Below, piece after piece: positions 25,608 through 35,117 of a stretch of DNA of 64,000 nt. The stretch's first letter is position 1, and each line of letters begins with the position of its first letter. Source of the stretch: a bacterium SCSIO 12643 (GTDB taxonomy: Bacteria > Bacteroidota > Bacteroidia > Flavobacteriales_G > Salibacteraceae); contig CP073750.1 of assembly GCA_024398135.1 (NCBI GenBank), positions 2,790,001 to 2,854,000 on the forward strand. Direction: 5' to 3'. The translations under genes and the position numbers were made by a program. The notes beneath the pieces were generated by a model. That model saw nothing but the letters and a program-made list of their open reading frames with translations. It ran no database searches and was not told the origin of the DNA.

Positions 25608-25988
25608 ATGAAAGCAAGACTACTATTACAGAAATCCCCCCTCGCCATCTTTTTATTTTTACTCGTATTTGCAAGTTCATGTACACGTGAGTGTGACGGA
25701 ACCAATCCTGAAATTACAATTAGTAACCAGTGGGATCATCCTATATTTATGGAGGTGATCAGAAATGGTTATGTGACGCATAATGCAACTTTGGGAGAAG
25801 GAGAACAAATTACTGTGATGGTTAATTCTGAGCGAATTGAGATCAGGACCAGAGAATATGGCGTGATTTTTCCAGATAGAAGTTCAACAACATTTAATGC
25901 AAGAGATTGTTGGGAATATCGTGTTACTGCGGTCCCAGCAGATGATGACGATGAGCATATTTTAGAATTAAGTCAATCGTTTAGGTAG
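25608..25988 (+). CDS. Predicted lipoprotein of unknown function
   Basis: 126 residues; lipobox ASSC at about residue 24, Cys the lipidation site. The mature part has Cys-x-x-x-Cys at the start (TRECDG), several short beta-strands and a RDCWEYRV motif containing another Cys that could form a disulfide. No family recognised. It is preceded by a sigma-54-like sequence and followed by a strong bidirectional terminator, so it looks monocistronic. Confidence 0.75.
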   Translation: MKARLLLQKSPLAIFLFLLVFASSCTRECDGTNPEITISNQWDHPIFMEVIRNGYVTHNATLGEGEQITVMVNSERIEIRTREYGVIFPDRSSTTFNARDCWEYRVTAVPADDDDEHILELSQSFR

Positions 25989-26012
25989 AGAATATCTCGG
26001 TTTACCATAAAC

Positions 26013-26046
26013 AAAAAGGGTTAGATGATATCATCTAACCCTTTTC
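26013..26046. terminator. Bidirectional terminator between convergent genes
   Basis: A long near-perfect inverted repeat, AAAAGGGTTAGATGA pairing with TCATCTAACCCTTTT, flanked by A and T runs, lies between the lipoprotein gene (plus) and the 26066 gene (minus). Confidence 0.9.
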
Positions 26047-26065
26047 TTTTGGAAAATGTATAGGG

Positions 26066-26614
26066 CTATTTCAAGATACATTTAATGTCATTCTGCACTT
26101 TAAGTGCTTTCTTTTCTTTTAATTCTTTTTGGATCACTTTATCCGCAATATTCATTCTCACATGTGTAATCACAGATTCAGAAAGCATTTCCAATTGTTC
26201 TTTAGTAATCGCATAGTTACATCTATACGTACTCAATATAACAGGTTTTGTCGATGCGGTAGATACATTTGTTACCGGAGTGCTTTGTTCTTTGGCGTAT
26301 ACGGTAACCATATTTCCGTTCGCCAGTTTGAACATTAATGAATCCCCCTGATTAATTGAAGTGTTGAATTCACCTTGCATGGTAACCAACATGCCCATAT
26401 AAAAAGAATCTCCTTCACGGTTCCAGCCCACGTACCAGGTAGAATATCCCATTCCTGCAACAAGTGTAGAAGTGTTTCCTTTTTTGACTTTACCCGAGAA
26501 TGGATCGGTTTCTTCAAAATCGAATTTGCATTTTTTTTGTGCTTGTACTTCAGAATTTCCAAAGAATAAAATCAATGCCAATCCTGCGATCATGTAATGG
26601 TGTAAATTTTTCAT
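26066..26614 (-). CDS. Secreted protein of unknown function
   Basis: 182 residues from the ATG at 26614; a longer frame exists upstream but the ATG is directly followed by a signal peptide (about 1-25, ending VQAQ). The mature protein starts KKCKFDFEETDPFSGK, then strands such as GYSTWYVGWNREGD and MFKLANGNMVTVYAKE, with ILSTYRCNYAITKEQ containing one Cys. It resembles small Bacteroidota periplasmic proteins but I do not recognise a family. Converges on the lipoprotein gene. Confidence 0.68.
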   Translation of the reverse strand: MKNLHHYMIAGLALILFFGNSEVQAQKKCKFDFEETDPFSGKVKKGNTSTLVAGMGYSTWYVGWNREGDSFYMGMLVTMQGEFNTSINQGDSLMFKLANGNMVTVYAKEQSTPVTNVSTASTKPVILSTYRCNYAITKEQLEMLSESVITHVRMNIADKVIQKELKEKKALKVQNDIKCILK

Positions 26615-26773
26615 GTGTAATGTAATAGTTTGAGATATTAATTTAATTGTATCCGTATTCGGTTTATACTTTAAAATTATGGAGTGTGGACGTGAAAAAA
26701 CGATCTGAGGTTGTACCAAAACCCTTTATTTAACAAGGTTTTTGTTGAAATGGTTGATTTATAGAAAACTAGA

Positions 26774-26799
26774 TTGAAATTAAAATAACACTATATTTG
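26774..26799 (+). promoter_or_regulatory. Candidate promoter of the AraC gene at 26816
   Basis: TTG (26774-26776) and TATATTTG (26792-26799, exact TAnnTTTG) with a 15-nt spacer, two short of the usual 17-23. The ATG follows 16 nt later. Confidence 0.4.
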
Positions 26800-26815
26800 A
26801 GAGCGTTTTAGATCA

Positions 26816-27676
26816 ATGAGCTCTGTTCCTATATATAAAATTAGTGAGGAAAATTATTCCGATTATATTGAAGTGGTTGAACTTCAGGAACGAAATAGTT
26901 ATGATGCGACACAACCCCATAAGCATGACTATGTAGAATTGTTTTTGTTTACCAAAGGAGGTGGAGTTCATGATATAGATTTTAAAACACATGAGATCAG
27001 CAGTAATTCAGTCCACTTTGTATTCCCGAATCAAATTCATAAAGTATCCCGGGAGTTGGATACTTATGGACATGTGATTTTAGTTTCTAAAGAATATTTT
27101 ACCCATTTGGATTATGATCTGTATGTGCAATTCTTTCATGCGTTTTATTTACAACCCACCTTAGAGTTGGATGTAGATAGTTTTACTAAAGTTCAGAGCT
27201 TGATTGGACAGATCAAAGAGGAATTGGTAGAGCAAACGCCCTATTTCGAAGCGGTGGTTAAAGATTATGTTCATATTTTATTGAAGTTGTTTTTACGCCA
27301 TCGAAGTGTTTCCGGAGAAGGAGAGTTGATCGCACATCCTGATTTTAAAACGTATATGAATTTATTGATGTTGGTGGAAGAACATTATAAAGAACATCAA
27401 CCCGTTTCATATTACAGTGAAGCTTTACAGATTTCCAGCAGGAAATTAAATGCGATTTGTAAAACATACCATTCACATCCATGTTTGACAGTGATCAATG
27501 ATCGCATCATTTTGGAAGCCAGGAAGATTTTACTCTATTCCAATATGTCGGTCAAAGATGTAATGTACGCGCTTAACTTTAAAGATCCGGCTTATTTCAA
27601 CAGGTTTTTTAAAGCCAAAACAGGCTATACACCATCAGGTTACAAAGCACTTGATGCAAAAAAGTACCACAAATAG
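26816..27676 (+). CDS. AraC-family transcriptional regulator
   Basis: 286 residues. Cupin sensor in the N-terminal half (about 35-110; PHKHDYVELFLFTKGGG with the His pair, FVFPNQIHKV) and AraC double helix-turn-helix at the C-terminus (about 190-280; SRKLNAICKTYH, VKDVMYALNFKDPAYFNRFF, TPSGYKAL). Upstream of a T9SS protein gene (27738) by 61 bp in the same direction. Its own promoter box lies directly before it. Effector and targets unknown. It is similar in layout to the AraC genes at 11737 and 42718. Confidence 0.9.
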   Translation: MSSVPIYKISEENYSDYIEVVELQERNSYDATQPHKHDYVELFLFTKGGGVHDIDFKTHEISSNSVHFVFPNQIHKVSRELDTYGHVILVSKEYFTHLDYDLYVQFFHAFYLQPTLELDVDSFTKVQSLIGQIKEELVEQTPYFEAVVKDYVHILLKLFLRHRSVSGEGELIAHPDFKTYMNLLMLVEEHYKEHQPVSYYSEALQISSRKLNAICKTYHSHPCLTVINDRIILEARKILLYSNMSVKDVMYALNFKDPAYFNRFFKAKTGYTPSGYKALDAKKYHK

Positions 27677-27737
27677 ACCAATTTATCCATTGATTGAGGT
27701 CTGATATTCGGTGATTTTTGTGTCAAAATAAGTAGCC

Positions 27738-28973
27738 ATGAAAAATATTATCCTCATTATAAGTCTTGTATTTGTAGTAATTCAAGTTGAAGCACAGTCC
27801 TGGGTAGAAGTAAATTCCGGAACACAATTGAAATTAAACTCTATCTCATTTGGGTCAGATATGGTGGGATATATTGGCGCTAATGACAGCACTTTGCTAA
27901 AAACTACGGATGGTGGGCAAACATGGAATATCCAACCTACGAATGGAATTCACTTTACACAGAACTTACCCCATATTATTCAGGTAAATTTTATTGATGA
28001 ACTAAATGGGTACATGATGGTAGGACGTGCGCATTATGATGGGCAAATGTTTAAGACAACAGATGGAGGTGCAAACTGGACAGCGGTTACGATTGCTATG
28101 TGTGCTCCAATTTTCAATTTCAATTTTGACGCGGATAATGCCCTGGTAATTGGCTCCTCTTGTTTTGGAGGAAAAACAATTGATAGAAAAGTGAATGGAG
28201 TATGGCAAAACAATTCTACTTATTTATCCTGGGCTAATGATTATCTTAGAACAGCTTCATTTTACAATCATCAATTTGGAATGGTGGCTGGAGATAGTGG
28301 TCAGGTACATAGAACATTCGATGGAGGAATGAACTGGGATACTGTTCAGACCCTCTCAAAAGAGATTATTTGGGATTTGCAATTCGTCAATGATTCTACC
28401 ATTTATGGTGTGGTAGATTCTTTATCTAATTCATTTATGATCAGTACGGATTCCGGTAAGACCTGGTTGCCACATGACCAATCCCTAACGTTCTTTTATC
28501 CGCAATTAAAAGCACTTACACCAACTCCGAATGAGGGTGTGATTGCCGGAGGTAGAGCAGCCTGGGGTGTTCAGGGTGTTTTGTTATGGGGAAGAGAACA
28601 AGGTGCTTTTTGGAATGCAGAAGCGGTGGCTCAACCTATACATGATGTAACCATGTCAAACGATTCGACTGCATTTGCAGTTGGAGATAGTGGATTAATA
28701 GTCGTTCACCAAAGCTTAATTTTAGGGGTGAAACAGGTGAAAACTTCAACCAAATTTAAATTGTATCCGAATCCAACTTCGGAGTATTTTACAATTGAAA
28801 ATGCGGATCAAACTGTTTCTGAAGTATGGATCTATGATATGTCAGGGCGATGGGTCAAAATCATTCGTTCAGGATATGATCAAATCAATATTTCTAATTT
28901 GGAAAAGGGGGCGTATCATGTGGTTGTATTTTCTGATGACAATCGAGAAGTACATCAACTGATCGTGCAATAA
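27738..28973 (+). CDS. T9SS-exported protein with BNR/YCF48-like repeats
   Basis: 411 residues. Signal peptide (about 1-20). The body shows the recurring pattern of photosystem assembly factor-like/sortilin repeats: TTDGGQTW, TTDGGANWTAV, TFDGGMNWDTV, STDSGKTWLP (roughly residues 50-250), a six- or seven-bladed propeller. A C-terminal type A sorting domain (about 335-411; LYPNPTSEYF, MSGRWVKI, GAYHVVVF) marks type IX export. Substrate or partner unknown; an extracellular stability or binding role is typical. Converges closely (8 nt) with ttcA. Confidence 0.85.
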   Translation: MKNIILIISLVFVVIQVEAQSWVEVNSGTQLKLNSISFGSDMVGYIGANDSTLLKTTDGGQTWNIQPTNGIHFTQNLPHIIQVNFIDELNGYMMVGRAHYDGQMFKTTDGGANWTAVTIAMCAPIFNFNFDADNALVIGSSCFGGKTIDRKVNGVWQNNSTYLSWANDYLRTASFYNHQFGMVAGDSGQVHRTFDGGMNWDTVQTLSKEIIWDLQFVNDSTIYGVVDSLSNSFMISTDSGKTWLPHDQSLTFFYPQLKALTPTPNEGVIAGGRAAWGVQGVLLWGREQGAFWNAEAVAQPIHDVTMSNDSTAFAVGDSGLIVVHQSLILGVKQVKTSTKFKLYPNPTSEYFTIENADQTVSEVWIYDMSGRWVKIIRSGYDQINISNLEKGAYHVVVFSDDNREVHQLIVQ

Positions 28974-28981
28974 CGACTTAT

Positions 28982-29782
28982 TCACACCAATTTTTCCGGG
29001 GCGTTTTTCAAAGCAAAAAAATCAAATAGATCTGTATCTAAAAGATGTGAGGGTTTGATGTTTTGCAGTGCGTTAAATATTGAAGAAGAGCGTCCCGGAA
29101 ATTCGGTATCCCATTCATGAATCATCTTTTTAACTTTTTTACGCATCATGTTTTCCTGTGAACCACATAGATTACATGGGATAATTGGGAATTGTTTTCC
29201 ATGAGCATACACTTCAATTTCCGACTCTTTGCAAAATGCTAATGGACGAATAACAATATGTCTCTGATCATCGGTAACGTATTTTGCGGGCATGGCTTCT
29301 AATCTGGATCCATTGAATAAATTCATAAAAAAGGTTTCTATAATATCGTCCCTATGGTGACCTAAAGCAATTTTAGTTGCTCCAATTTCATCCGCCAGGG
29401 TATATAAATTCCCCCTTCTTAATCTGGAACATAAACTACACATGGTTTTACCAGCTTCAATTTTTGCGGTAACAATGCTATAGGTATCCTTTTCAATAAT
29501 TCTAAAATCTACGCCCAGTTTTGATAAATAATCAGGCAAAATATGAGCAGGGAAATCTGGTTGTTTTTGATCTAAATTAACCGCGACAATATCAAAGTGA
29601 ATATCAGATTCTTTTTGATAATGTAACAAAATGTCCAGAAGTGTATAACTATCTTTTCCACCCGACAGACATACCATCACTTTGTCATTTTCCTCAATTA
29701 AGGAATACGTTTGCCAGGCTTTCCATACATCACGTCTTAGGTGCTTTTGGGCACGATTGAATTCAGCTCGATCTATTGTCAT
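28982..29782 (-). CDS. ttcA: tRNA 2-thiocytidine biosynthesis protein TtcA
   Basis: TtcA thiolates cytidine-32 in some tRNAs using a [4Fe-4S] cluster and ATP. 266 residues from the ATG at 29782 (an upstream in-frame Met adds 10 residues without homology). PP-loop motif SGGKDS at residues 40-45; Fe-S cysteines in CSLC (about 113-116) and CNLC (about 205-208). The [15 protein letters not shown] motif fits the family. The promoter box lies almost on the start codon, so the transcript may be leaderless. Confidence 0.93.
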   Translation of the reverse strand: MTIDRAEFNRAQKHLRRDVWKAWQTYSLIEENDKVMVCLSGGKDSYTLLDILLHYQKESDIHFDIVAVNLDQKQPDFPAHILPDYLSKLGVDFRIIEKDTYSIVTAKIEAGKTMCSLCSRLRRGNLYTLADEIGATKIALGHHRDDIIETFFMNLFNGSRLEAMPAKYVTDDQRHIVIRPLAFCKESEIEVYAHGKQFPIIPCNLCGSQENMMRKKVKKMIHEWDTEFPGRSSSIFNALQNIKPSHLLDTDLFDFFALKNAPEKLV

Positions 29783-29786
29783 GCGA

Positions 29787-29813
29787 CAAATGTAACAGAT
29801 CAAATATTCCAAA
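29787..29813 (-). promoter_or_regulatory. Candidate promoter of ttcA (possibly leaderless)
   Basis: Minus-strand TTTG (29810-29813), 15-nt spacer and TACATTTG (29787-29794, exact TAnnTTTG). The predicted start is within a few bases of the ATG at 29782. Confidence 0.4.
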
Positions 29814-29920
29814 ATAGATTTTTTTCTAACGACTAGGGGAAATAAATTTACAAATTGTTATCTCTAAAACAGATTATGGTATTTAAATTGTATACCGAAC
29901 CGAAACCAAAAAACATAATT

Positions 29921-30655
29921 ATGAAATTTTTACAATCTATTAGCTTCGTTATTATTCTAAGCTTTTTATTCCTGGCCTCTTGCTCCAAGGATAATGTTTG
30001 TATTTCCGGAGAAGGAGATGTGACCACGCAAGTATTAACCATACCCAATTTTACTGCCATTAGTCTGGAAGAGTCTGCCACAGTAATTGTACAGCAGGGC
30101 ATCATTCAGGAAGTTAGAGTTGTTGGGCATCCTAATATAGTCGCAAAATTAAAAGGTGATGTGTCCGGAGGACTTTGGGCGATCGAGTTTGAAGATGGGT
30201 GTTACGATGATTATCAGTTGACTATTTATATTACGGTTCCGTATTTACATAAAGCGATATTAAGTGGTTCCGGAGACATTAGCATTTACGACTTTGATAA
30301 TGTGTCTTACCTGGATTTGGAATTACCGGGTTCCGGAAATATTGAAGTGCGTGGTTTTGATGATGCTTCCAGATTAAATGCGACCATCAGTGGGAGTGGG
30401 AATATCAGTGGATTCGGATATTGGAGAAAACTGAAAGATTTGAATGTGATTTTAAGCGGCTCCGGAAATTTTGTAGGATTCCCTTTGATTACTGAAGATT
30501 GTAACGTGTTGCTTTCCGGCTCCGGAAATATTCAGGTTCAGGCAACATCCAGGTTAGATGCGAAAATTAGCGGTTCTGGAAATGTATATTACAAAGGATA
30601 TCCGACTATTAATTCTTCAATTACAGGTTCAGGAAAAATCATTAATTGGAACTAG
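29921..30655 (+). CDS. GIN-domain lipoprotein (DUF2807)
   Basis: 244 residues from the ATG at 29921 (the earlier frame start lies before the promoter region). Lipobox LASC at about residue 18. The mature part is a right-handed beta-helix-like GIN domain with seven GSG turns: SGSGDI, PGSGNI, SGSGNI, SGSGNF, SGSGNI, SGSGNV and TGSGKI at about every 20 residues, preceded by VTTQVLTIPNFTAI and GDVSGGLWAIEF. The domain is widespread as a 'putative auto-transporter adhesin head' in Bacteroidota; role unproven. Stands alone. Confidence 0.85.
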   Translation: MKFLQSISFVIILSFLFLASCSKDNVCISGEGDVTTQVLTIPNFTAISLEESATVIVQQGIIQEVRVVGHPNIVAKLKGDVSGGLWAIEFEDGCYDDYQLTIYITVPYLHKAILSGSGDISIYDFDNVSYLDLELPGSGNIEVRGFDDASRLNATISGSGNISGFGYWRKLKDLNVILSGSGNFVGFPLITEDCNVLLSGSGNIQVQATSRLDAKISGSGNVYYKGYPTINSSITGSGKIINWN

Positions 30656-30757
30656 GAATAATTGCTTTGAATGAAATAACCTGATGATATTTTGTTCATA
30701 TTTATAGCAACTTTTAGATAAAAGAAACCAATAAACCATTCTACTATTGCATCGCTT

Positions 30758-32869
30758 ATGACAGGAGATGTGATAGACATACATCGGCCTTTAAAAGAGT
30801 ATTTTGGATATGATCAGTTTCGTGGTCAGCAAGCTGAGATTATTCAAAATGTTCTGGAAGGCAAAGATACTTTGGTGATAATGCCCACCGGAGGTGGGAA
30901 ATCCATTTGTTTCCAGATTCCAGCATTGGTATTCAAAGGCGTCACCATAGTGATTTCTCCATTGATCGCATTAATGAAAGATCAGGTAGATGGATTGAAA
31001 GCCAATGGAATTGCTGCCAATTACTTTAACAGCAGTCAGGAAACTCAGGTTCAGGATACGATTTTAGATCAGGTATTTAAAGGAGAACTCAAATTATTAT
31101 ACGTGGCTCCGGAGAGTTTGTCTTATTTAACCAATGCCTTATCCGAAAAGTATGTTTCTTGTATTGCGATTGACGAGGCTCATTGTATTTCTTCCTGGGG
31201 ACACGATTTTAGACCTTCGTATCAACAATTAGGTTTTTTAAAACGAAGTCTGCCCAATACACCTATCATTGCGTTAACCGCAACCGCTGACAAAGCGACC
31301 CGAGAGGATATTGTAAATCAATTGGCTATTCCACATGCCAAACAATTCATTTCATCATTTGACCGGGAAAACATCAGTCTGGAAGTACGTCCCGGGTTAG
31401 ATCGAATTCAGCAAATCATGCGATTTATCCGTAATAATCCGGATGAGTCGGGAATCATTTATTGTTTGAGTCGAAAGGCTACAGAGCAGGTGGCAGATCG
31501 TTTAAAGCAGGTTGGAATTCATGCAGCTTCGTATCATGCCGGATTAAGTTTTGAAGAGCGTTCATCCATTCAGGAAGGGTTTGTATATGATCGAATCAAG
31601 ATAGTTTGTGCCACCATTGCATTTGGAATGGGAATCGATAAATCCAATGTACGTTGGGTGATCCATTACAACATGCCTAAAAATATTGAAGGATATTATC
31701 AGGAAATTGGCCGGGCCGGGCGAGATGGGCTGGAATCCAGAGCTATCATGTTTCATAGCTATGCAGATGTCATTCAGTTGCGTAAGTTTATTGATGGAAC
31801 TTCTAACGAACAGGTACAACTGGCTAAAATGGAGCGAATGAAACAATTTGCTGAGGCTACATCTTGTCGTAGAAAAATCTTGTTGAGTTATTTTGGAGAA
31901 GTTCGCGCAGAAAATTGTGGTAATTGCGATATCTGTAATAATCCGCCCCAATTTATTGATGGGACGATATCTACGCAAAAAGTGCTTTCGACCATTGCCA
32001 GAGTCGATCAAAAAGAAGCTATTGGAACGATCATCGATATTTTAAGGGGAGCCAGAAATAGTCATATTGTGGATAAAGAATTGGATCAGGTAAAGACCTA
32101 TGGAATAGGTCGGGATATTTCCTGGGCGCATTGGCAGCAATACATTATTCAAATGATGAATCAGGGACTGGCTGAACTGGCATTTCATAAGAACAATGCG
32201 TTAAAGTTGACGGAACTTTCCAGAGAAGTCTTGTTTTCGGGAAGAAAAGTAGAACTTACTTTACCGGTAGATAAATCCGCTCCAATTCAGAAACCCAAAG
32301 CAACACCCACGCCATCTAAGAGCGCTGGGAAGTCTGGATTGTTTGAATATTTACGTGGAGTTAGGTCTAAAATTGCAAAAGAGCAAGGAATCCCGGCTTA
32401 CCTTGTGTTTAGCGATGCTTCCCTAAAAGAAATGGAAAAATACGTACCACGTACCGAATCTCAGTTTTTAGAGATTAGTGGTGTGGGAACCCGTAAAATG
32501 GAAGTGTACGGTGACACCTTTATTCAGGAGATTATCAATTACATGAATCAAAATGTATCTGGTAAAAAAGATACAGCCATTAAAACATATGAATTGTATC
32601 AAAAAGGTTTGAGTATTGAGGGAATTTGCGAACAGCGGAACCTTAAACCACCTACAGTATTTTCACATTTGTCCAAATTGTATTTAGAAGGAAAAGATAT
32701 CGATTTGCATCAGTTCGTTACTCCTGAAGAAATTCTACAGGTAAGAGTTGCACAGTTGGAATTGGATGACCCCAAAGCTTTGAAAACGTATTATACCCAT
32801 TTAAAGGAAGAGCTATCTTATTCCAAAATCCGGGTTGCATTGACTATTTTAGAGAAAACCTCAAAGTAA
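30758..32869 (+). CDS. recQ: ATP-dependent DNA helicase RecQ
   Basis: RecQ unwinds DNA 3' to 5' in recombination and repair. 703 residues: helicase domains with Walker A TGGGKS (about 44-49), DEAH in AIDEAHCISSWG and motif VI (QEIGRAGRDG); a zinc-binding C-terminal RQC region with Cys residues in SCRRK and CGNCDIC; an HRDC domain (about 525-600; FEYLRGVRSKIAKEQGIPAY); and a C-terminal helix-turn-helix-like tail (IKTYELYQKGLSIEGICEQR). Full-length for the family. Preceded by a separate lipoprotein and followed after 96 bp by a secreted protein, so it is probably monocistronic. Confidence 0.96.
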   Translation: MTGDVIDIHRPLKEYFGYDQFRGQQAEIIQNVLEGKDTLVIMPTGGGKSICFQIPALVFKGVTIVISPLIALMKDQVDGLKANGIAANYFNSSQETQVQDTILDQVFKGELKLLYVAPESLSYLTNALSEKYVSCIAIDEAHCISSWGHDFRPSYQQLGFLKRSLPNTPIIALTATADKATREDIVNQLAIPHAKQFISSFDRENISLEVRPGLDRIQQIMRFIRNNPDESGIIYCLSRKATEQVADRLKQVGIHAASYHAGLSFEERSSIQEGFVYDRIKIVCATIAFGMGIDKSNVRWVIHYNMPKNIEGYYQEIGRAGRDGLESRAIMFHSYADVIQLRKFIDGTSNEQVQLAKMERMKQFAEATSCRRKILLSYFGEVRAENCGNCDICNNPPQFIDGTISTQKVLSTIARVDQKEAIGTIIDILRGARNSHIVDKELDQVKTYGIGRDISWAHWQQYIIQMMNQGLAELAFHKNNALKLTELSREVLFSGRKVELTLPVDKSAPIQKPKATPTPSKSAGKSGLFEYLRGVRSKIAKEQGIPAYLVFSDASLKEMEKYVPRTESQFLEISGVGTRKMEVYGDTFIQEIINYMNQNVSGKKDTAIKTYELYQKGLSIEGICEQRNLKPPTVFSHLSKLYLEGKDIDLHQFVTPEEILQVRVAQLELDDPKALKTYYTHLKEELSYSKIRVALTILEKTSK

Positions 32870-32965
32870 CCAGGTATTAAATTTCACGGTTTTCCGTGAA
32901 GAATTAAACTTTTGACTCCCAGTAGTTTTGATTTTAAACAAAACGCATACTTAAAACTGGGAACC

Positions 32966-34489
32966 ATGAAGACAAAACAAATTTTACGCATAGGCATATT
33001 GATGCTGATAAGCATTATAGGTGCCATTTATTCCGCGCAAGCACAAACGGCTACTACAGAATTGAAGATAAGTGATCAGGCAATTTATTCTATTAAAGTA
33101 GTGAAGGATGATGAAGGCTATACCATAACTGCTGATACATTAAATGGCAAGAGTGAAAGGTCAATATCAGTTACAAATTTTACCAGTGCAGTTCTGGAGC
33201 AATTTATATGGAGTATTCATAAAGAAAAAATTGGAATTGAAACACTTCAAATTCAGGAGTCAGATAAAGCATTGATAAGTTTAAAGTTTATAGAATTAAC
33301 TGCGGCTTTATTCAATATTCCTCAAAAGGGACAGAAAATCGCAAACATAAGTTTGAATAAAATGGTAAGGGTAAAAGGTACAAAATCTAGAGAGTTTTTT
33401 TATGTTAAAGACGCTCAAATAGTGTTTGAAGATGGTTTTATTAAGTCCATTATAGTTTATGTAAATATTGATGATACTAATTATATATTTTCTAATCAAT
33501 ATGGTATAGGCGTAACCACTAGAAGAAATATAACCAGTTTAAATGATATTTATTTATATAATGAAAATCATACGAGAAATAATTACTCAATCAATTTGGG
33601 GGAGGTGATTGAATACAATAGAATAAATGATATAGCAACAAATGATTTTAGTCCTAAAAACCAGAAAATATTTCTAACACCATATGAAACAGAGAGTTCA
33701 GATGATAAGAAGTTGGAGTTAAGAAAAACCTCATCACCAGAAATATTTACCTATAACATATTTTCTGATGTGGTTGGATTAAATCAAAATAATCCTAATG
33801 GGTTGATTCAGATGGAATTTAGTAAAAGAATTAATATATGGACTCAAAGGTGTAAGTTGCTTAGATTAGGAGGTATAGGAGGGTTTACTCATATAATGCC
33901 AACATTTGATTTTACCAAGATTGAACAAAATAATAGAGAAATGCCATTGATATCTTATCCTGTTAATGATACAACTGTAACGTATTACGCAAATCCGCTA
34001 CAAATTTTAAGATATAGCACTGGAAATGTTAAGACGGAATTAAACGTATTGGATTTTGAAGGTGCGGCAATGGACATTCATATAAATGGATTTGCCGGAA
34101 TTGCATTAACTCAGGTGAATGACACAATATTGAAAGAAGGAGTAAAGAAAGAAGTGGATGAATCCATTAATTCTTTTCTGACCGGAGGAAATTTGAAGTT
34201 TATTTTCAATCCAGAAAATAAATGGAGTTATACCATGATTGGAACACTAACTTATATAAAAAACTTAAATGATCAGTTTGATTATTATACTTTGAAAAAT
34301 AGTGAGCTAAATAAAGTGAATAATTTACTGTTAGGTGCAGAACTTTTGATCACCTGGAATACCAATGAGGACAATAAATTGTTTGGTCGATTCAGATACA
34401 ATTGGGAAAGTAATAATGTGTACAATAACTACTCTCAGTTTCAAATTGGATACTCCATTAAATTTAAAGCATCAAAGCCCAATGAGTAA
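32966..34489 (+). CDS. Secreted protein of unknown function
   Basis: 507 residues from the ATG at 32966, where the signal peptide starts (about 1-27, ending AQAQ); the frame is open further upstream but without signal-peptide character. Beta-strand-rich throughout; a repeated-domain structure is not evident. An outer-membrane barrel half is plausible because the last third (for example LFGRFRYNWESNN, QFQIGYSIKFKAS) looks like membrane strands ending in an aromatic residue. The body is A/T-rich (many AAT, AAA, ATA codons), unlike recQ next door, suggesting recent acquisition or rapid evolution. No family recognised. Confidence 0.65.
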   Translation: MKTKQILRIGILMLISIIGAIYSAQAQTATTELKISDQAIYSIKVVKDDEGYTITADTLNGKSERSISVTNFTSAVLEQFIWSIHKEKIGIETLQIQESDKALISLKFIELTAALFNIPQKGQKIANISLNKMVRVKGTKSREFFYVKDAQIVFEDGFIKSIIVYVNIDDTNYIFSNQYGIGVTTRRNITSLNDIYLYNENHTRNNYSINLGEVIEYNRINDIATNDFSPKNQKIFLTPYETESSDDKKLELRKTSSPEIFTYNIFSDVVGLNQNNPNGLIQMEFSKRINIWTQRCKLLRLGGIGGFTHIMPTFDFTKIEQNNREMPLISYPVNDTTVTYYANPLQILRYSTGNVKTELNVLDFEGAAMDIHINGFAGIALTQVNDTILKEGVKKEVDESINSFLTGGNLKFIFNPENKWSYTMIGTLTYIKNLNDQFDYYTLKNSELNKVNNLLLGAELLITWNTNEDNKLFGRFRYNWESNNVYNNYSQFQIGYSIKFKASKPNE

Positions 34490-34535
34490 GGGTTAATCCA
34501 TCAAAAAAGTGTAATTTCCATTTTCGTAAACCTTT

Positions 34536-35117
34536 ATGAAAATGGAAATTAATTCTGATTGTTTTGAAACGTTTCCCATATTGCGTACTCCTAGATTGGA
34601 GTTGCGTGAAATCCTATTGGAAGATGCACAAGCTATTTATGAAATGCGTGCCAATGGGCGTGTCAATCAGTTTATCCCCAGGCCGCAAATGACCGAATAT
34701 AAAGCCGCTAAAGAATTAGTGGAGAAAACACGAGCTGCTTATCAAAACAAACAAGTCATTGGATGGGCAGGAGTATTGCGAGATCAAAAGAAAATTATCG
34801 GCACCTGTGGGTTTAATTCTATCGATCGGTATAACCTGAGAGCGGAGATTGGAGGGGAGATGGACGTGAAATACTGGGGAAAGCATATTGCACAGGAAGC
34901 GGTTGAAGCTATTTTGAATTACGGATTAAACACCATGAATTTACAGACCATTGAGGCTAAAGTCTCCCCGGATAATCGAGGGGCGATATACGTCATGGAG
35001 CAATTGGGTTTTGTAAAAGAAGCACATTTCAAAAATCGGGTTTATTTTAATGATAGATTTGATGATATGGCGGTGTATACCCTACATAAAGGTGCTGAAA
35101 AATTTACCAGAATCTGA
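34536..35117 (+). CDS. GNAT-family N-acetyltransferase (RimJ/RimL type)
   Basis: 193 residues (start at 34536 or the second Met at 34542). RimJ/RimL-like layout: TPRLELREI (about 18-26), WAGVLRDQKKIIGTCGF, the acetyl-CoA-binding MDVKYWGKHIAQEAVEAIL (Gly-rich and following helix) and an AKVSPDNRGAIYVMEQLGF motif. Such enzymes acetylate ribosomal proteins or small molecules; the substrate is unknown. The stop codon TGA overlaps the ATG of the next gene, indicating translational coupling. Confidence 0.88.
   Translation: MKMEINSDCFETFPILRTPRLELREILLEDAQAIYEMRANGRVNQFIPRPQMTEYKAAKELVEKTRAAYQNKQVIGWAGVLRDQKKIIGTCGFNSIDRYNLRAEIGGEMDVKYWGKHIAQEAVEAILNYGLNTMNLQTIEAKVSPDNRGAIYVMEQLGFVKEAHFKNRVYFNDRFDDMAVYTLHKGAEKFTRI

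Noticed and set aside
29113-29121. ATTCATGAA inside ttcA, matching the LytTR-like repeat unit
   Set aside because: A single copy in coding sequence with no second repeat 21 bp away; a similar single copy at 52146-52154 was rejected for the same reason.
30250-30650. Repeated GGTTCCGGAAAT-like units resembling a CRISPR or tandem array
   Set aside because: They are in frame and encode the GSGN turns of the GIN-domain lipoprotein; spacing is irregular and no unique spacers exist.
31562-32011. Long open frame on the minus strand inside recQ
   Set aside because: It is a shadow of the recQ coding strand: no start signal, no recognisable family and it runs through conserved helicase motifs.
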